From contig PAIW01000103.1 in assembly GCA_002710885.1 (NCBI GenBank), positions 10,093-17,513 of the forward strand: a stretch of 7,421 bases of DNA. Direction: 5' to 3'. A program made the translations under genes and the position numbers. Source of the stretch: Chloroflexota bacterium. GTDB taxonomy: Bacteria; Chloroflexota; Dehalococcoidia; SAR202; UBA11138. The notes beneath the pieces were generated by a model. It was not told the origin of the DNA. It made no database searches and saw nothing but the letters and a program-made list of their open reading frames with translations. Numbering within the stretch: the first letter of the stretch is position 1; the number at the start of each line of letters is the position of its first letter. Below are positions 1 to 5,181 of the stretch, one piece after another.

Positions 1-1103
1 TCGCCGGTCAGGTCTGCTAGTCGGGGCATGACCTCTTGTGAGAGCAGGCGCACCGATTTCTCGTAGCCTTCCCTGTCATCCGAGTGGTCGAAGGTCAGCC
101 ACAGGAGTGTTCCAAACCCACCGACCGTGTTGTACAAGTCTCGCAGCTTTTCAGTCACCGTGTCCGGCGAGCCGACGATCCAGAGGTTATCCATCATGTA
201 CTCAACAGTCACGTCGTCGTCAGCTATCGACTCGTCGTGCTTCATGAAGCTGACGAAGGGATAGGCGCCCTGAGCAAACAGAGGCCGAAGGTAGTCGCGC
301 CATGCACGACCCAGCATTCCATTAATTGCTCCTTCGCGGGCTTCCTCGTCGGTGTCGGCGACCCACACATCACGCACGATGCGCCACACGCTTCGAGACG
401 GAGGAGGGTTGCCTGCGCTCCTGGCTCCCTCTTCTACGGCATCCCAGTGGCCGGCAACATAGACCGCGTTCAGACCCAGACTCATGGGTATGTAGCCCCG
501 TTCACCCGCAATTTTCAATGTGTCCGAGCCTGGAGAAGCTCCAGCAACGCCAATGGGCGGATGGGGCTGCTGGTAGGGTTTCAGAAAGCCGCGCAGATCG
601 GCGAACTCGTATTCCTTGGGGTCAGGGATCGAAAAATTCCAGAACTTGCCTTCGTACTTGAATGGGCCTTCGATGTGTTCCCAAACCTTGAGGATGATGT
701 CTAAAGACTCCCTGGTCATCTCCCGATGCTCGCCAGCCTCCATATCGACGTCGAAAAGCTCATGATCCGATTGCAGCCCACCGGAACCGATGCCGAACAT
801 ATATCGACCCTGAGCCAGGTGGTCGAGAAAGGCAACGCGGTGAGCCAACTCCACCGGATGGTGGAAGGGAAGAAGGTGCGCGCCTGTTCCCAGCTTGATA
901 TTCTTCGTTCGCATCAGGGCCTGAGCGATCAGGATGTCGGGCGACGGCACAGGCTCCCACGGCGAGGTGAAATGCTCACCGATCCACGCCTCGTCGTACC
1001 CGTAATTGTCCGCCATCTCTAAACAGTCCAGGTTCCACTGCTGTGCGTCGTAAGGTGTCCGCTCTGGCGGATGGGACGGCATAAGAAATAGTCCGAGCTT
1101 CAT
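1..1103 (-). CDS. LLM-class flavin-dependent oxidoreductase (luciferase-like monooxygenase), C-terminus beyond window
   Basis: An open frame of 367 codons runs from ATG at 1103 to the left edge without a stop, so the C-terminus is missing, probably by little, since family members are about 350-400 residues. The product begins MKLGLFLMPSHPPERTPYD, typical of the luciferase-like (PF00296) TIM-barrel oxidoreductases. It has the GEHF strand end (E43, H44), the segment LDHLAQGRYMFGIGSGG around residues 93-109, and PPIGVAGASPGS near residue 190, all usual in this family. Such enzymes use reduced FMN (or F420) to oxygenate or oxidise organic substrates in the cytoplasm; the substrate cannot be read from the sequence. 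The start is supported by AGAGAGG six bases upstream and by a good promoter just beyond. It lies 76 bp downstream of the hydroxyacid dehydrogenase on the same strand. Large families of these monooxygenases are known in SAR202 Chloroflexota and linked to degradation of recalcitrant organic matter; applying that here is inference. Confidence 0.9.
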   Translation of the reverse strand, partial: MKLGLFLMPSHPPERTPYDAQQWNLDCLEMADNYGYDEAWIGEHFTSPWEPVPSPDILIAQALMRTKNIKLGTGAHLLPFHHPVELAHRVAFLDHLAQGRYMFGIGSGGLQSDHELFDVDMEAGEHREMTRESLDIILKVWEHIEGPFKYEGKFWNFSIPDPKEYEFADLRGFLKPYQQPHPPIGVAGASPGSDTLKIAGERGYIPMSLGLNAVYVAGHWDAVEEGARSAGNPPPSRSVWRIVRDVWVADTDEEAREGAINGMLGRAWRDYLRPLFAQGAYPFVSFMKHDESIADDDVTVEYMMDNLWIVGSPDTVTEKLRDLYNTVGGFGTLLWLTFDHSDDREGYEKSVRLLSQEVMPRLADLTG

Positions 1104-1131
1104 GATGCGCCTCTCTTACTGGGATGCTGGC

Positions 1132-1160
1132 AGTCTATGACTAGTCATCAGCGCTGTCAA
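1132..1160 (-). promoter_or_regulatory. Sigma70-type promoter of the LLM oxidoreductase with embedded palindrome
   Basis: On the minus strand a perfect -35 TTGACA (1155-1160) is followed by a 17-bp spacer and TAGACT (1132-1137) as -10. The predicted start near 1125 gives a leader of about 20 nt containing the AGAGAGG ribosome binding site. The perfect 12-bp palindrome ATGACTAGTCAT (1137-1148) overlaps the spacer and the edge of the -10, a usual place for a repressor operator. The promoter elements and palindrome are seen directly; the regulation is inferred. Confidence 0.55.
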
Positions 1161-1179
1161 TGAATCAGCGAGCCAGACG

Positions 1180-2181
1180 TCACCCCATCGTCGCCAGCAC
1201 CTCGCGGGTCACCTGATACCGCAAAGGCTTGTCCGATTCCCAGGCAATAAACTCTTCGATGGCGCAGTCGGCCATGCGGACGACCTCGTCGCCCACCGAT
1301 CCGCCGACGTGGGGGCTTATCCAAACGTTGGGGAGCGTCCAAAGCTCCGAGTCGTCGGGCGGTGGTTCCGGATAGGTCACGTCGAGCAGGGCGGTCAGGT
1401 CGGGGCGGTCTTTGAGGGCTCGGATCAGGTCAGGCTCCGCGATTTGGGCCCCTCGACCAGTGTTGATGAAGGTCGCGCCCTCTCGCATGCTTTCGAATTG
1501 CGAGCCTGTCAGCACGTTTTTTGTCGACGGGATGTCGGGTATGTGGTTGCTGACGATGTGAGAGCGTCGGAACAGGTCTTCCAAAGACACGCGCTCGACA
1601 CCCAAATCCGAGGCCTGTTCTTCGCTCAAAAACGGGTCGTTGGCGATAACCTTGAAGTTGAAATCCTGAAGATGTTTCGCCAACCGCTTCCCGATCATGC
1701 CCATGCCGATCAGCCCTACCGTCTCTCCAAACACCCCCGTTCGGTTGAAGGACTTTGCCTGGTTCCCGACGTGATTATCGGAAAATCGCCGCATGGCGCG
1801 GTAGTAGCCTCGGCACGATAGCAACACCTGGGCGAGCGCCATCTCCGCGACCGGTATAGCGTTGATCGCCCAGGCGCTGACGAGCAAGATGTCGTGATCG
1901 ATCAATTGCTGCGCAAAGGCCTTCACGTTGCCTGCCGCGTAAAACACGGCTTCCAGGTTCGGCATACGGCCAAGCTGGGCGTCGCTCAGATTTGGCATGC
2001 CCCAGGTGGCGAAAATCACCTCTACGTCTCGCAAACTGTCGGCGTGGTCATCGAAGTTATTTCCTCTGACCACATGAGGATACAGGCTGACAATCTCCTC
2101 AAGCCGTTCCCTTCGACCCTGACCGTAGACGTCGCCATCTCCAGGTGGGTAGTCATAAAAGAACGCGGCTTGCATTGGCAC
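1180..2181 (-). CDS. D-isomer-specific 2-hydroxyacid dehydrogenase
   Basis: The 333-residue product has the usual length and layout of NAD(P)-dependent D-2-hydroxyacid dehydrogenases, which interconvert 2-keto acids and D-2-hydroxy acids. The nucleotide-binding Rossmann domain has GMGMIG at 159-164, and an acidic residue (D182 in VIANDPF) suits NAD. The catalytic triad is in place: R243 in NTGRG, E272 in DVTYPEP and H291 in SPHVGG. The N- and C-terminal parts form the substrate domain, with the family-typical IPVAEMAL near 109-116. The start is GTG at 2181, chosen because AAGGA (2189-2193) lies 7 nt upstream; the ATG two codons later would sit 13 nt away. It follows the HAD gene by 30 bp and is probably co-transcribed with it. 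The exact substrate is not determinable; glyoxylate/hydroxypyruvate reductase-like or phosphoglycerate dehydrogenase-like activity are possibilities. Confidence 0.92.
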   Translation of the reverse strand: MPMQAAFFYDYPPGDGDVYGQGRRERLEEIVSLYPHVVRGNNFDDHADSLRDVEVIFATWGMPNLSDAQLGRMPNLEAVFYAAGNVKAFAQQLIDHDILLVSAWAINAIPVAEMALAQVLLSCRGYYRAMRRFSDNHVGNQAKSFNRTGVFGETVGLIGMGMIGKRLAKHLQDFNFKVIANDPFLSEEQASDLGVERVSLEDLFRRSHIVSNHIPDIPSTKNVLTGSQFESMREGATFINTGRGAQIAEPDLIRALKDRPDLTALLDVTYPEPPPDDSELWTLPNVWISPHVGGSVGDEVVRMADCAIEEFIAWESDKPLRYQVTREVLATMG

Positions 2182-2211
2182 AGATTAGTCCTTCGGATAG
2201 ATTTTCAGGCG

Positions 2212-2589
2212 TCAGAAATTTTGTATGGCGTCACTCTTGATATAATCCAGCGCCCGGTATAGCTCGCGGTCTGAGGGGTCCGGAGCGCGGTACTGCTCGA
2301 CGAGGAACCCCGTGTACTTCTCGACCAGATACTCGTCGTCGTCCACAACCATATCAGGGAGCAGAGGAGCCGTCACCGGGTCTTTGTCGAAGCACCCTGA
2401 AACCAGATCGTGGAGGTCGTATCGGTCCACCAACCGGCGAGCGTGCATCTCGCCCGATGCTGTCCAGATGTAGAGGGTGTGTCCCATCGACTTCAGGCTC
2501 TCGAAAACCTCTCGGACGCCGGGTCGCAGGTGCCACTCGGTAGCCTCGGAGTGCAAAAGCGTCTGGTCAACGTCGAAGAAAATGTTCAT
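2212..2589 (-). CDS. Small HAD-superfamily phosphatase (NIF/FCP1-like type)
   Basis: The 125-residue product is a minimal HAD hydrolase. Motif I is FFDVDQTLL with nucleophile D6 and acid/base D8; the threonine T10 completes DxDxT. Motif II is probably T43 or S45 in IWTASGE, a lysine (K69) sits in FDKD, and the acidic motif IV is VVDDDEY with D83-D85 for Mg2+ binding. These features indicate a phosphomonoesterase or phosphotransferase acting in the cytoplasm; the short, cap-less form with an early DxDxT resembles the FCP1/NIF-like group. The substrate is unknown. ATG at 2589 is preceded by a weak AAGG about 11 nt upstream. It is the first gene of the minus-strand set leading to the hydroxyacid dehydrogenase, 30 bp apart, so the two may act on related phosphorylated or hydroxylated acids (inference). 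Confidence 0.85.
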   Translation of the reverse strand: MNIFFDVDQTLLHSEATEWHLRPGVREVFESLKSMGHTLYIWTASGEMHARRLVDRYDLHDLVSGCFDKDPVTAPLLPDMVVDDDEYLVEKYTGFLVEQYRAPDPSDRELYRALDYIKSDAIQNF

Positions 2590-2631
2590 GGGTTGGTTGG
2601 CCTTGAATTGTGATTCGTCATTCGGGAGACT

Positions 2632-2640
2632 ATCATATCA
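2632..2640 (-). promoter_or_regulatory. Candidate extended -10 promoter for the HAD gene
   Basis: The minus strand reads TGATATGAT, an extended -10 (TGn followed by TATGAT). It would start transcription about 36 nt before the HAD start codon. No convincing -35 lies at the usual distance, so this is a weak call. The rest of the stretch between the HAD gene and the GNAT remnant (2590-2718) shows nothing else I recognise. Confidence 0.28.
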
Positions 2641-2718
2641 GCCTGAATTCCCCAAATGTCCCTGCAAAGATTGTCGCAGCGACTTCGCCTCTTCAAATCG
2701 ACACAGTGCGGAGAACCC

Positions 2719-3018
2719 ATGTTAAACATCATAGAAGCAACCCCGTCGGAACTGGGCGAGTACGCCAAATTCCCGATGGCCCTGCTGGTCGAATCCATTT
2801 TCAAAGTCGACATTATCGACAACGGATTTGGAGGATTCCAGCTTGTGGAACAGCGCGTCAAAACGCCCTGGGTGAAAGACTATGGCGAGGAGGGCGACGA
2901 CACGAACGTGACCAGACGGCTCAAACAGTTCGACGTCTCTAATTGGAAGTTTCTGTTGGCCGATGTCGAAGGCCGGATCGCCTGAGGAGCTACTATCGCA
3001 TCTCGAACCGATGGCGTC
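2719..3018 (+). pseudogene. GNAT N-acetyltransferase, N-terminal remnant ended by TGA
   Basis: An 88-codon frame (ATG at 2719, TGA at 2983-2985) starts with GGAGA five or so bases upstream, so its beginning looks intact. The product, MLNIIEATPSELGEYAKFP onward with GGFQLVEQRVKTPWVKDY and FDVSNWKF, resembles the N-terminal third of a group of GNAT acetyltransferases of roughly 180-200 residues. In those relatives the text after the SNW motif continues into a GG-A strand. Here the frame reads GRIA, stop, then GATIASRTDGV to about 3018, so a GGA glycine codon changed to TGA explains the break. After 3018 the similarity ends and the acetyl-CoA-binding part is absent. The family assignment is from remembered pattern; that it is broken is plain from its length. 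A short functional protein is possible but unlikely. Confidence 0.65.
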
Positions 3019-3036
3019 GGCAGAGGCCGTCAACGT

Positions 3037-3300
3037 GTTGTTTGCGGCCACCGTTCCGTTCCGGTCTTTGCCGATTTAATTTCCTTCGATGACATTTGAG
3101 CCTAAATCCGTCAGGCTGACACAAGCGAACCCGCACCCGTTGAATATCATGCCGCGGACAATGCTATTCCCGGTCTTGATCGTGAGTTTGAATCCCAGAG
3201 CACCCCCACTGCCTGTGATCTCAACACATGGCCCACTGGAACATCCATGAGTGGCACCGTCAATTGTCACAGGCCCTTTGTCAATGATTAGGAACTTGAA
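3037..3300 (-). pseudogene. Right-handed parallel beta-helix protein fragment, interrupted by TAA
   Basis: On the minus strand the frame reads GPVTIDGATHG, then TGNSIVRGMIFNG and LTDLGSNVIEGN. This is the characteristic ladder of right-handed parallel beta-helix domains found in secreted bacterial surface proteins (usual pattern: TIDGTTQPG, GNSTVRGLVIN, NTIEGNYIG). At 3076-3078 a TAA replaces the expected aromatic codon; past it the same frame continues IGKDRNGTVAANN, which is exactly how such repeats go on. Upstream the frame is closed by TGA at 3313-3315. No signal peptide, start or C-terminus remains, so this is a fragment of a much larger gene. An internal GTG (3270) gives a 64-residue open frame, which I do not consider a real gene. 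It abuts the GNAT remnant within about 20 bp. Confidence 0.65.
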
Positions 3301-3379
3301 GCGGGCCGTATATCAATCTCGCTTGAATCTCGAACGCGAGGCACGGAATTGGTGAGGATTATTGACTGATTCCAAAACA

Positions 3380-3414
3380 AAAGGAGCCAGACGAAAACAG
3401 TCGTCGGCTCCTTT
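3380..3414 (-). terminator. Rho-independent terminator of the FTR-glutaredoxin cluster
   Basis: A 9-bp perfect stem (AAAGGAGCC / GGCTCCTTT) carries an inner 5-bp stem (GACGA / TCGTC) across a one-base bulge, with a 6-nt loop. On the minus strand the stem is followed by a T-rich run, TTTTGTTTTGG, so it terminates the transcript that leaves the glutaredoxin gene 75 bp upstream. On the plus strand the tail is C-rich and weaker. The bases between 3301 and 3379 contain nothing I recognise. Confidence 0.8.
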
Positions 3415-3489
3415 CCCACAGCTAACTGCCTCTACATCGTCACCGACGAGCCGCAGCATTGCCAAATAATTCGGTTGTAGTAGGCTGCG

Positions 3490-3744
3490 TTAGGCGGTAA
3501 TGCCTTCAGCAAGCAAGGCTTCCTCAAGCTTGGAGGGGCTGAATCCAACCACTTTCTGATCACCTATGACAGTCACGGGCGTCGTTCGGTAACCCATCTT
3601 CACCAGGTCGGTCAATGATTCGCGGTCCAGCGAAACGTTAGATTCGGTAAAGGGAATGTCTTTGCGTGAAAGGTACACTTTCACCATATGGCAGGGCCCT
3701 CAACCGTTGGAAGTAAATACTCTAATGTTAACGTCGGTGTCCAC
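3490..3744 (-). CDS. Selenocysteine-containing glutaredoxin (UGPC active site), TGA at 3700-3702 read as Sec
   Basis: Read with TGA as selenocysteine, GTG at 3744 gives an 84-residue protein, the normal glutaredoxin/NrdH size. Strand 1 is NIRVFTSNG, the active site is U15-G16-P17-C18, then HMVKVYLSRKDIPFTE, the cis-proline loop RTTPVTVIGD (P56) and the glutathione-site-like VVGF (G67-F68). The open part alone (ATG at 3687, 65 residues) would lack strand 1 and the whole CxxC, so it cannot be a working glutaredoxin. The longer start is supported by AGAGAGG nine nt upstream and a TAA directly before the GTG. A perfect 7-bp hairpin lies 15 nt after the TGA. Role: thiol-disulfide exchange in the cytoplasm with a faster selenol nucleophile. 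It is downstream of the FTR gene (121 bp gap) and likely its electron acceptor (inference). Alternative: a pseudogene with a nonsense change at exactly the active-site codon. Confidence 0.85.
3666..3684 (-). promoter_or_regulatory. Candidate bacterial SECIS hairpin of the glutaredoxin
   Basis: On the minus strand GTGAAAG pairs perfectly with CTTTCAC around the 5-nt loop UGUAC. The stem begins 15 nt after the TGA (3700-3702) and the loop begins 23 nt after it. A stem of this size with G in the first two loop bases, 16-37 nt from the UGA, is the known requirement for SelB binding in bacteria. It lies inside the coding region, as bacterial SECIS elements do. Confidence 0.72.
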
Positions 3745-3802
3745 TTAGATAGTCCTCTCTTTTGGTGGCTCGCCGTCAAACGTGGGACGGCCTTCTCTAT
3801 GT

Positions 3803-3808
3803 ATTATA
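3803..3808 (-). promoter_or_regulatory. Possible internal -10 box ahead of the glutaredoxin
   Basis: The minus strand has a perfect TATAAT between the FTR stop and the glutaredoxin start, 58 bp before the GTG. No good -35 is found 16-18 bp upstream, so it may be chance. A 6-bp hairpin (GCCGTC / GACGGC, 3772-3791) follows it in the leader, without a T-tract, and so does not look like a terminator. The 121-bp gap therefore may hold a second promoter, or the two genes may share one transcript. Confidence 0.27.
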
Positions 3809-3865
3809 GATGATTGTTTCGACAAAGCGATTCAACGTCTCCAAATTCGACGGTGGCATCAGTCG

Positions 3866-4297
3866 CTATTCGGAACTCTCCTCACGTTGTCGGCGATTAT
3901 ACTCTTTTTTGCCACCGGTGTCCTCGAACAACTCCTGGCCAAGCGGAACAGCAACGTCGATAGTCTGATCAAAAGCCTCGCCTGTTTCATATTTGCGAAG
4001 AAACTCTTCGCTAACGAAGAACATTCAAATACAGAACCCGTCTCTCATTATATCCTCGTGATGCCGCTCGCAAGGGCAGATCTTCTTGCGATCCTCAACG
4101 GGATCGCCACTCAGCGGCATTCAAGGACAGTAGCGATAGCCCTGAAGGCGTTCATTCTCTCCCAGGCCCTTCTGGACCTCTTCCACAACCTCAGGTTCCG
4201 GAAAGAACTCGTAGGGGCCGCGCTGGACGTACCGCTCCGAGAACTTGACAGCCCTCTGAAGGGCCTCTTCTTCTGTCAGTTCACGTTTTGTTGACAT
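3866..4297 (-). CDS. Ferredoxin:thioredoxin reductase catalytic subunit with two selenocysteines (TGA at 4121-4123 and 4025-4027)
   Basis: From ATG at 4297, with AGAGGG six nt upstream, the frame gives 143 residues ending at TAG, interrupted only by two TGA codons. The text is that of the FTR catalytic (beta) chain: YRYCP-U59-MP, then KKICPC (C74, C76), then GFCI-U91-MFFVSEEF. The family pattern is CPC...CPC...CxC followed by a hydrophobic LFVS-like stretch. In the spinach enzyme the middle CPC plus the first Cys of each outer pair bind the [4Fe-4S] cluster, and the second Cys of each outer pair (C57, C87) form the redox disulfide. Here C57, C74, C76 and C89 keep the cluster, and both TGAs fall on the disulfide positions. 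Each is followed by a 7-bp hairpin. The predicted role is to pass electrons from ferredoxin through the cluster to a thioredoxin or glutaredoxin via a selenium pair. The alternative is a pseudogene with two nonsense mutations. No selA, selB, selC or selD is in the window. Confidence 0.87.
3995..4011 (-). promoter_or_regulatory. Candidate SECIS hairpin 2 of the FTR subunit
   Basis: On the minus strand GCGAAGA pairs perfectly with TCTTCGC around the loop GUU (or six pairs with the loop AGUUU). The stem again starts exactly 13 nt after its TGA (4025-4027), and the loop at +21, the same spacing as hairpin 1 and the same first four stem bases. A competing hairpin (TCTTCG / CGAAGA, loop UUAG) lies closer to the TGA and would exclude this one when formed. 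Confidence 0.68.
4088..4107 (-). promoter_or_regulatory. Candidate SECIS hairpin 1 of the FTR subunit
   Basis: On the minus strand GCGATCC pairs perfectly with GGATCGC around the loop CGUUGA. The stem starts 13 nt after the first TGA (4121-4123) and the loop starts at +21. G is the second loop base. It matches the geometry of the other two hairpins in this cluster and of known bacterial SECIS elements. Confidence 0.72.
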
Positions 4298-4389
4298 CTA
4301 TCACCCTCTGGAATTATGGATACAATTGATGATTTTAGAGCGTGGCAATGCTGGTGGAGCTGTCATTTTCCAGTTTGGGATCTCTTGCA

Positions 4390-4758
4390 TTAGTCACCGG
4401 GTTGTCGTCCTGCCATTGGGCCCAATCTCATCTTGGTGTGCATGTCACACGACATGGACCGAAATTGCTTGGCTTGTCTGCCAAGGCCATCAATTATGGA
4501 GCGCAGAGCGTCTTTGATATCTTCGACCGTCTTGTCGTTGGAGATTTCCACGCTGAGCAATGCAGAGGTTCCACAATCGCATGTGGCAGAGAAGAACAGC
4601 TTCCTGAATTCGGCATTGGCTGACAGGTCCATCTTGAAACCTGACATGGGACTCAGATTTAGGTCGTCGGGAAACGCCTCGGCAATCAATGTTTGAATCT
4701 GACCGTCGCTCAGCGACTCAGGCGAAGTGTCGTCGGTTTGAGGATTGTCGTTGGCGAT
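4390..4758 (-). CDS. Conserved-looking small CxC protein of unknown function, start uncertain
   Basis: I do not recognise this protein. It lies 92 bp upstream of the FTR gene on the same strand and ends with TAA at 4390. Its features are a helical segment (LSDGQIQTLIAEAFPDD), a FRKLFFSATCDCGTSALLSVE strand with C60-D-C62-G, a long helix, and FRSMSCDMHTKMRLG with C104 and H107. C60, C62, C104 and H107 could bind a metal or form redox disulfides (inference). The start is odd: a near-perfect Shine-Dalgarno CTAGGAG (4768-4774) sits nine nt before an ATC codon (4758), giving an N-terminus ANDNPQTDD; an ATG changed to ATC, a rare AUC start or a sequencing error would all fit. The first ordinary start in frame is TTG at 4689 (99 residues), without a good ribosome site. 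A TAG closes the frame upstream at 4771-4773. Its place in the cluster suggests a role with the FTR, but this is only context. Confidence 0.62.
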   Translation of the reverse strand: MANDNPQTDDTSPESLSDGQIQTLIAEAFPDDLNLSPMSGFKMDLSANAEFRKLFFSATCDCGTSALLSVEISNDKTVEDIKDALRSIIDGLGRQAKQFRSMSCDMHTKMRLGPMAGRQPGD

Positions 4759-4875
4759 TTCCTGACGCTCCTAGGGACTTAAGATGGGTGCGGTCATTTA
4801 GCGGACAGTCTGAAATAGTCCATTCAAGCCTGCTCGACGCTTGAACAACAACGTCACCATTTGTGACACTCCACT

Positions 4876-4902
4876 ATTTTAGCATGTTAACAAACACCTC
4901 AA
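4876..4902 (-). promoter_or_regulatory. Candidate promoter of the selenoprotein cluster
   Basis: The minus strand carries an extended -10, TGCTAAAAT (TAAAAT at 4876-4881), with TTGAGG (4897-4902) 15 bp upstream as a possible -35; the short spacer is offset by the extended TGn. Transcription would start near 4869, leaving a leader of about 110 nt before the CxC protein. A small palindrome TGTTAACA lies between the two boxes. The leader (4759-4869) contains only short frames broken by TAA and TAG and no RNA element I recognise. Confidence 0.42.
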
Positions 4903-4987
4903 GTTAGGCACAAGGTTTTTGAAGCTCACGAGCCTGGGAACATCACGCCACAATTTCGCTGCGCTCGCCAGACAGCGACATACTTCA

Positions 4988-5059
4988 TGAGTCACCCTGA
5001 ATTCTTGACAGTGGTTTGAGTCACCCGTAAACTTGGCCCAGATTCAGCCTGACTCACGC
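4988..5059 (+). repeat. Three degenerate direct repeats, TGAGTCACCC-like
   Basis: TGAGTCACCC occurs at 4988-4997 and 5017-5026, and a variant TGACTCACGC at 5050-5059, at spacings of 29 and 33 bp. They surround and overlap the candidate promoter of the MaoC pair. They could be activator or repressor sites. Alternatively this is a decayed end of an insertion sequence, since some IS elements have multiple short terminal repeats, but no transposase remnant is seen nearby. Confidence 0.4.
5005..5033 (+). promoter_or_regulatory. Candidate sigma70-type promoter for the MaoC pair
   Basis: A perfect -35 TTGACA (5005-5010) is followed by a 17-bp spacer and TAAACT (5028-5033). The predicted start near 5040 leaves a leader of about 140 nt before the first MaoC gene. 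One copy of the TGAGTCACCC repeat lies within the spacer, so binding there would block or alter initiation. Confidence 0.42.
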
Positions 5060-5181
5060 TAACCTCACTGTCACATTTCCAGGGTCAGCGCCGACAAAAT
5101 TCGAAGTTGCTTGTCCGCCTGATAGGCGGTCCAATCAAACGCAATCAAAGCGCTAAAAATAAAACGCTCAGGAGGGCTCAG

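Noticed and set aside
84..704. 206-codon plus-strand frame
   Set aside because: Antisense shadow of the LLM oxidoreductase; composition not protein-like and no start signal.
2983..2985. TGA of the GNAT remnant as a third kind of selenocysteine codon
   Set aside because: The position is a glycine, not a cysteine, in the family pattern, no hairpin of the right type follows, and similarity ends soon after; a nonsense change fits better.
2722..3051. 109-codon minus-strand frame spanning the two remnants
   Set aside because: Its first part is the continuation of the beta-helix fragment; the rest is antisense to the GNAT remnant.
3076..3078. TAA in the beta-helix fragment as a recoding site
   Set aside because: The fragment lacks both ends, and TAA is not known to be recoded in such a way; decay is the simple reading.
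3782..4294. 170-codon plus-strand frame opposite the FTR gene
   Set aside because: No ribosome site or family-like residues. It exists because the FTR codons on the other strand leave this antisense frame open; the FTR text with its cysteine motifs explains the region.
4798..4860. 20-codon frame with a GGAG site in the leader of the CxC gene
   Set aside because: The GGAG would lie at the predicted transcription start, and the peptide has no recognisable attenuator or leader features.
3400..4900. CRISPR array, tRNA or rRNA in the gene-poor looking centre
   Set aside because: No regular repeats, cloverleaf or rRNA text seen; the apparent gap is explained by the TGA-containing genes.
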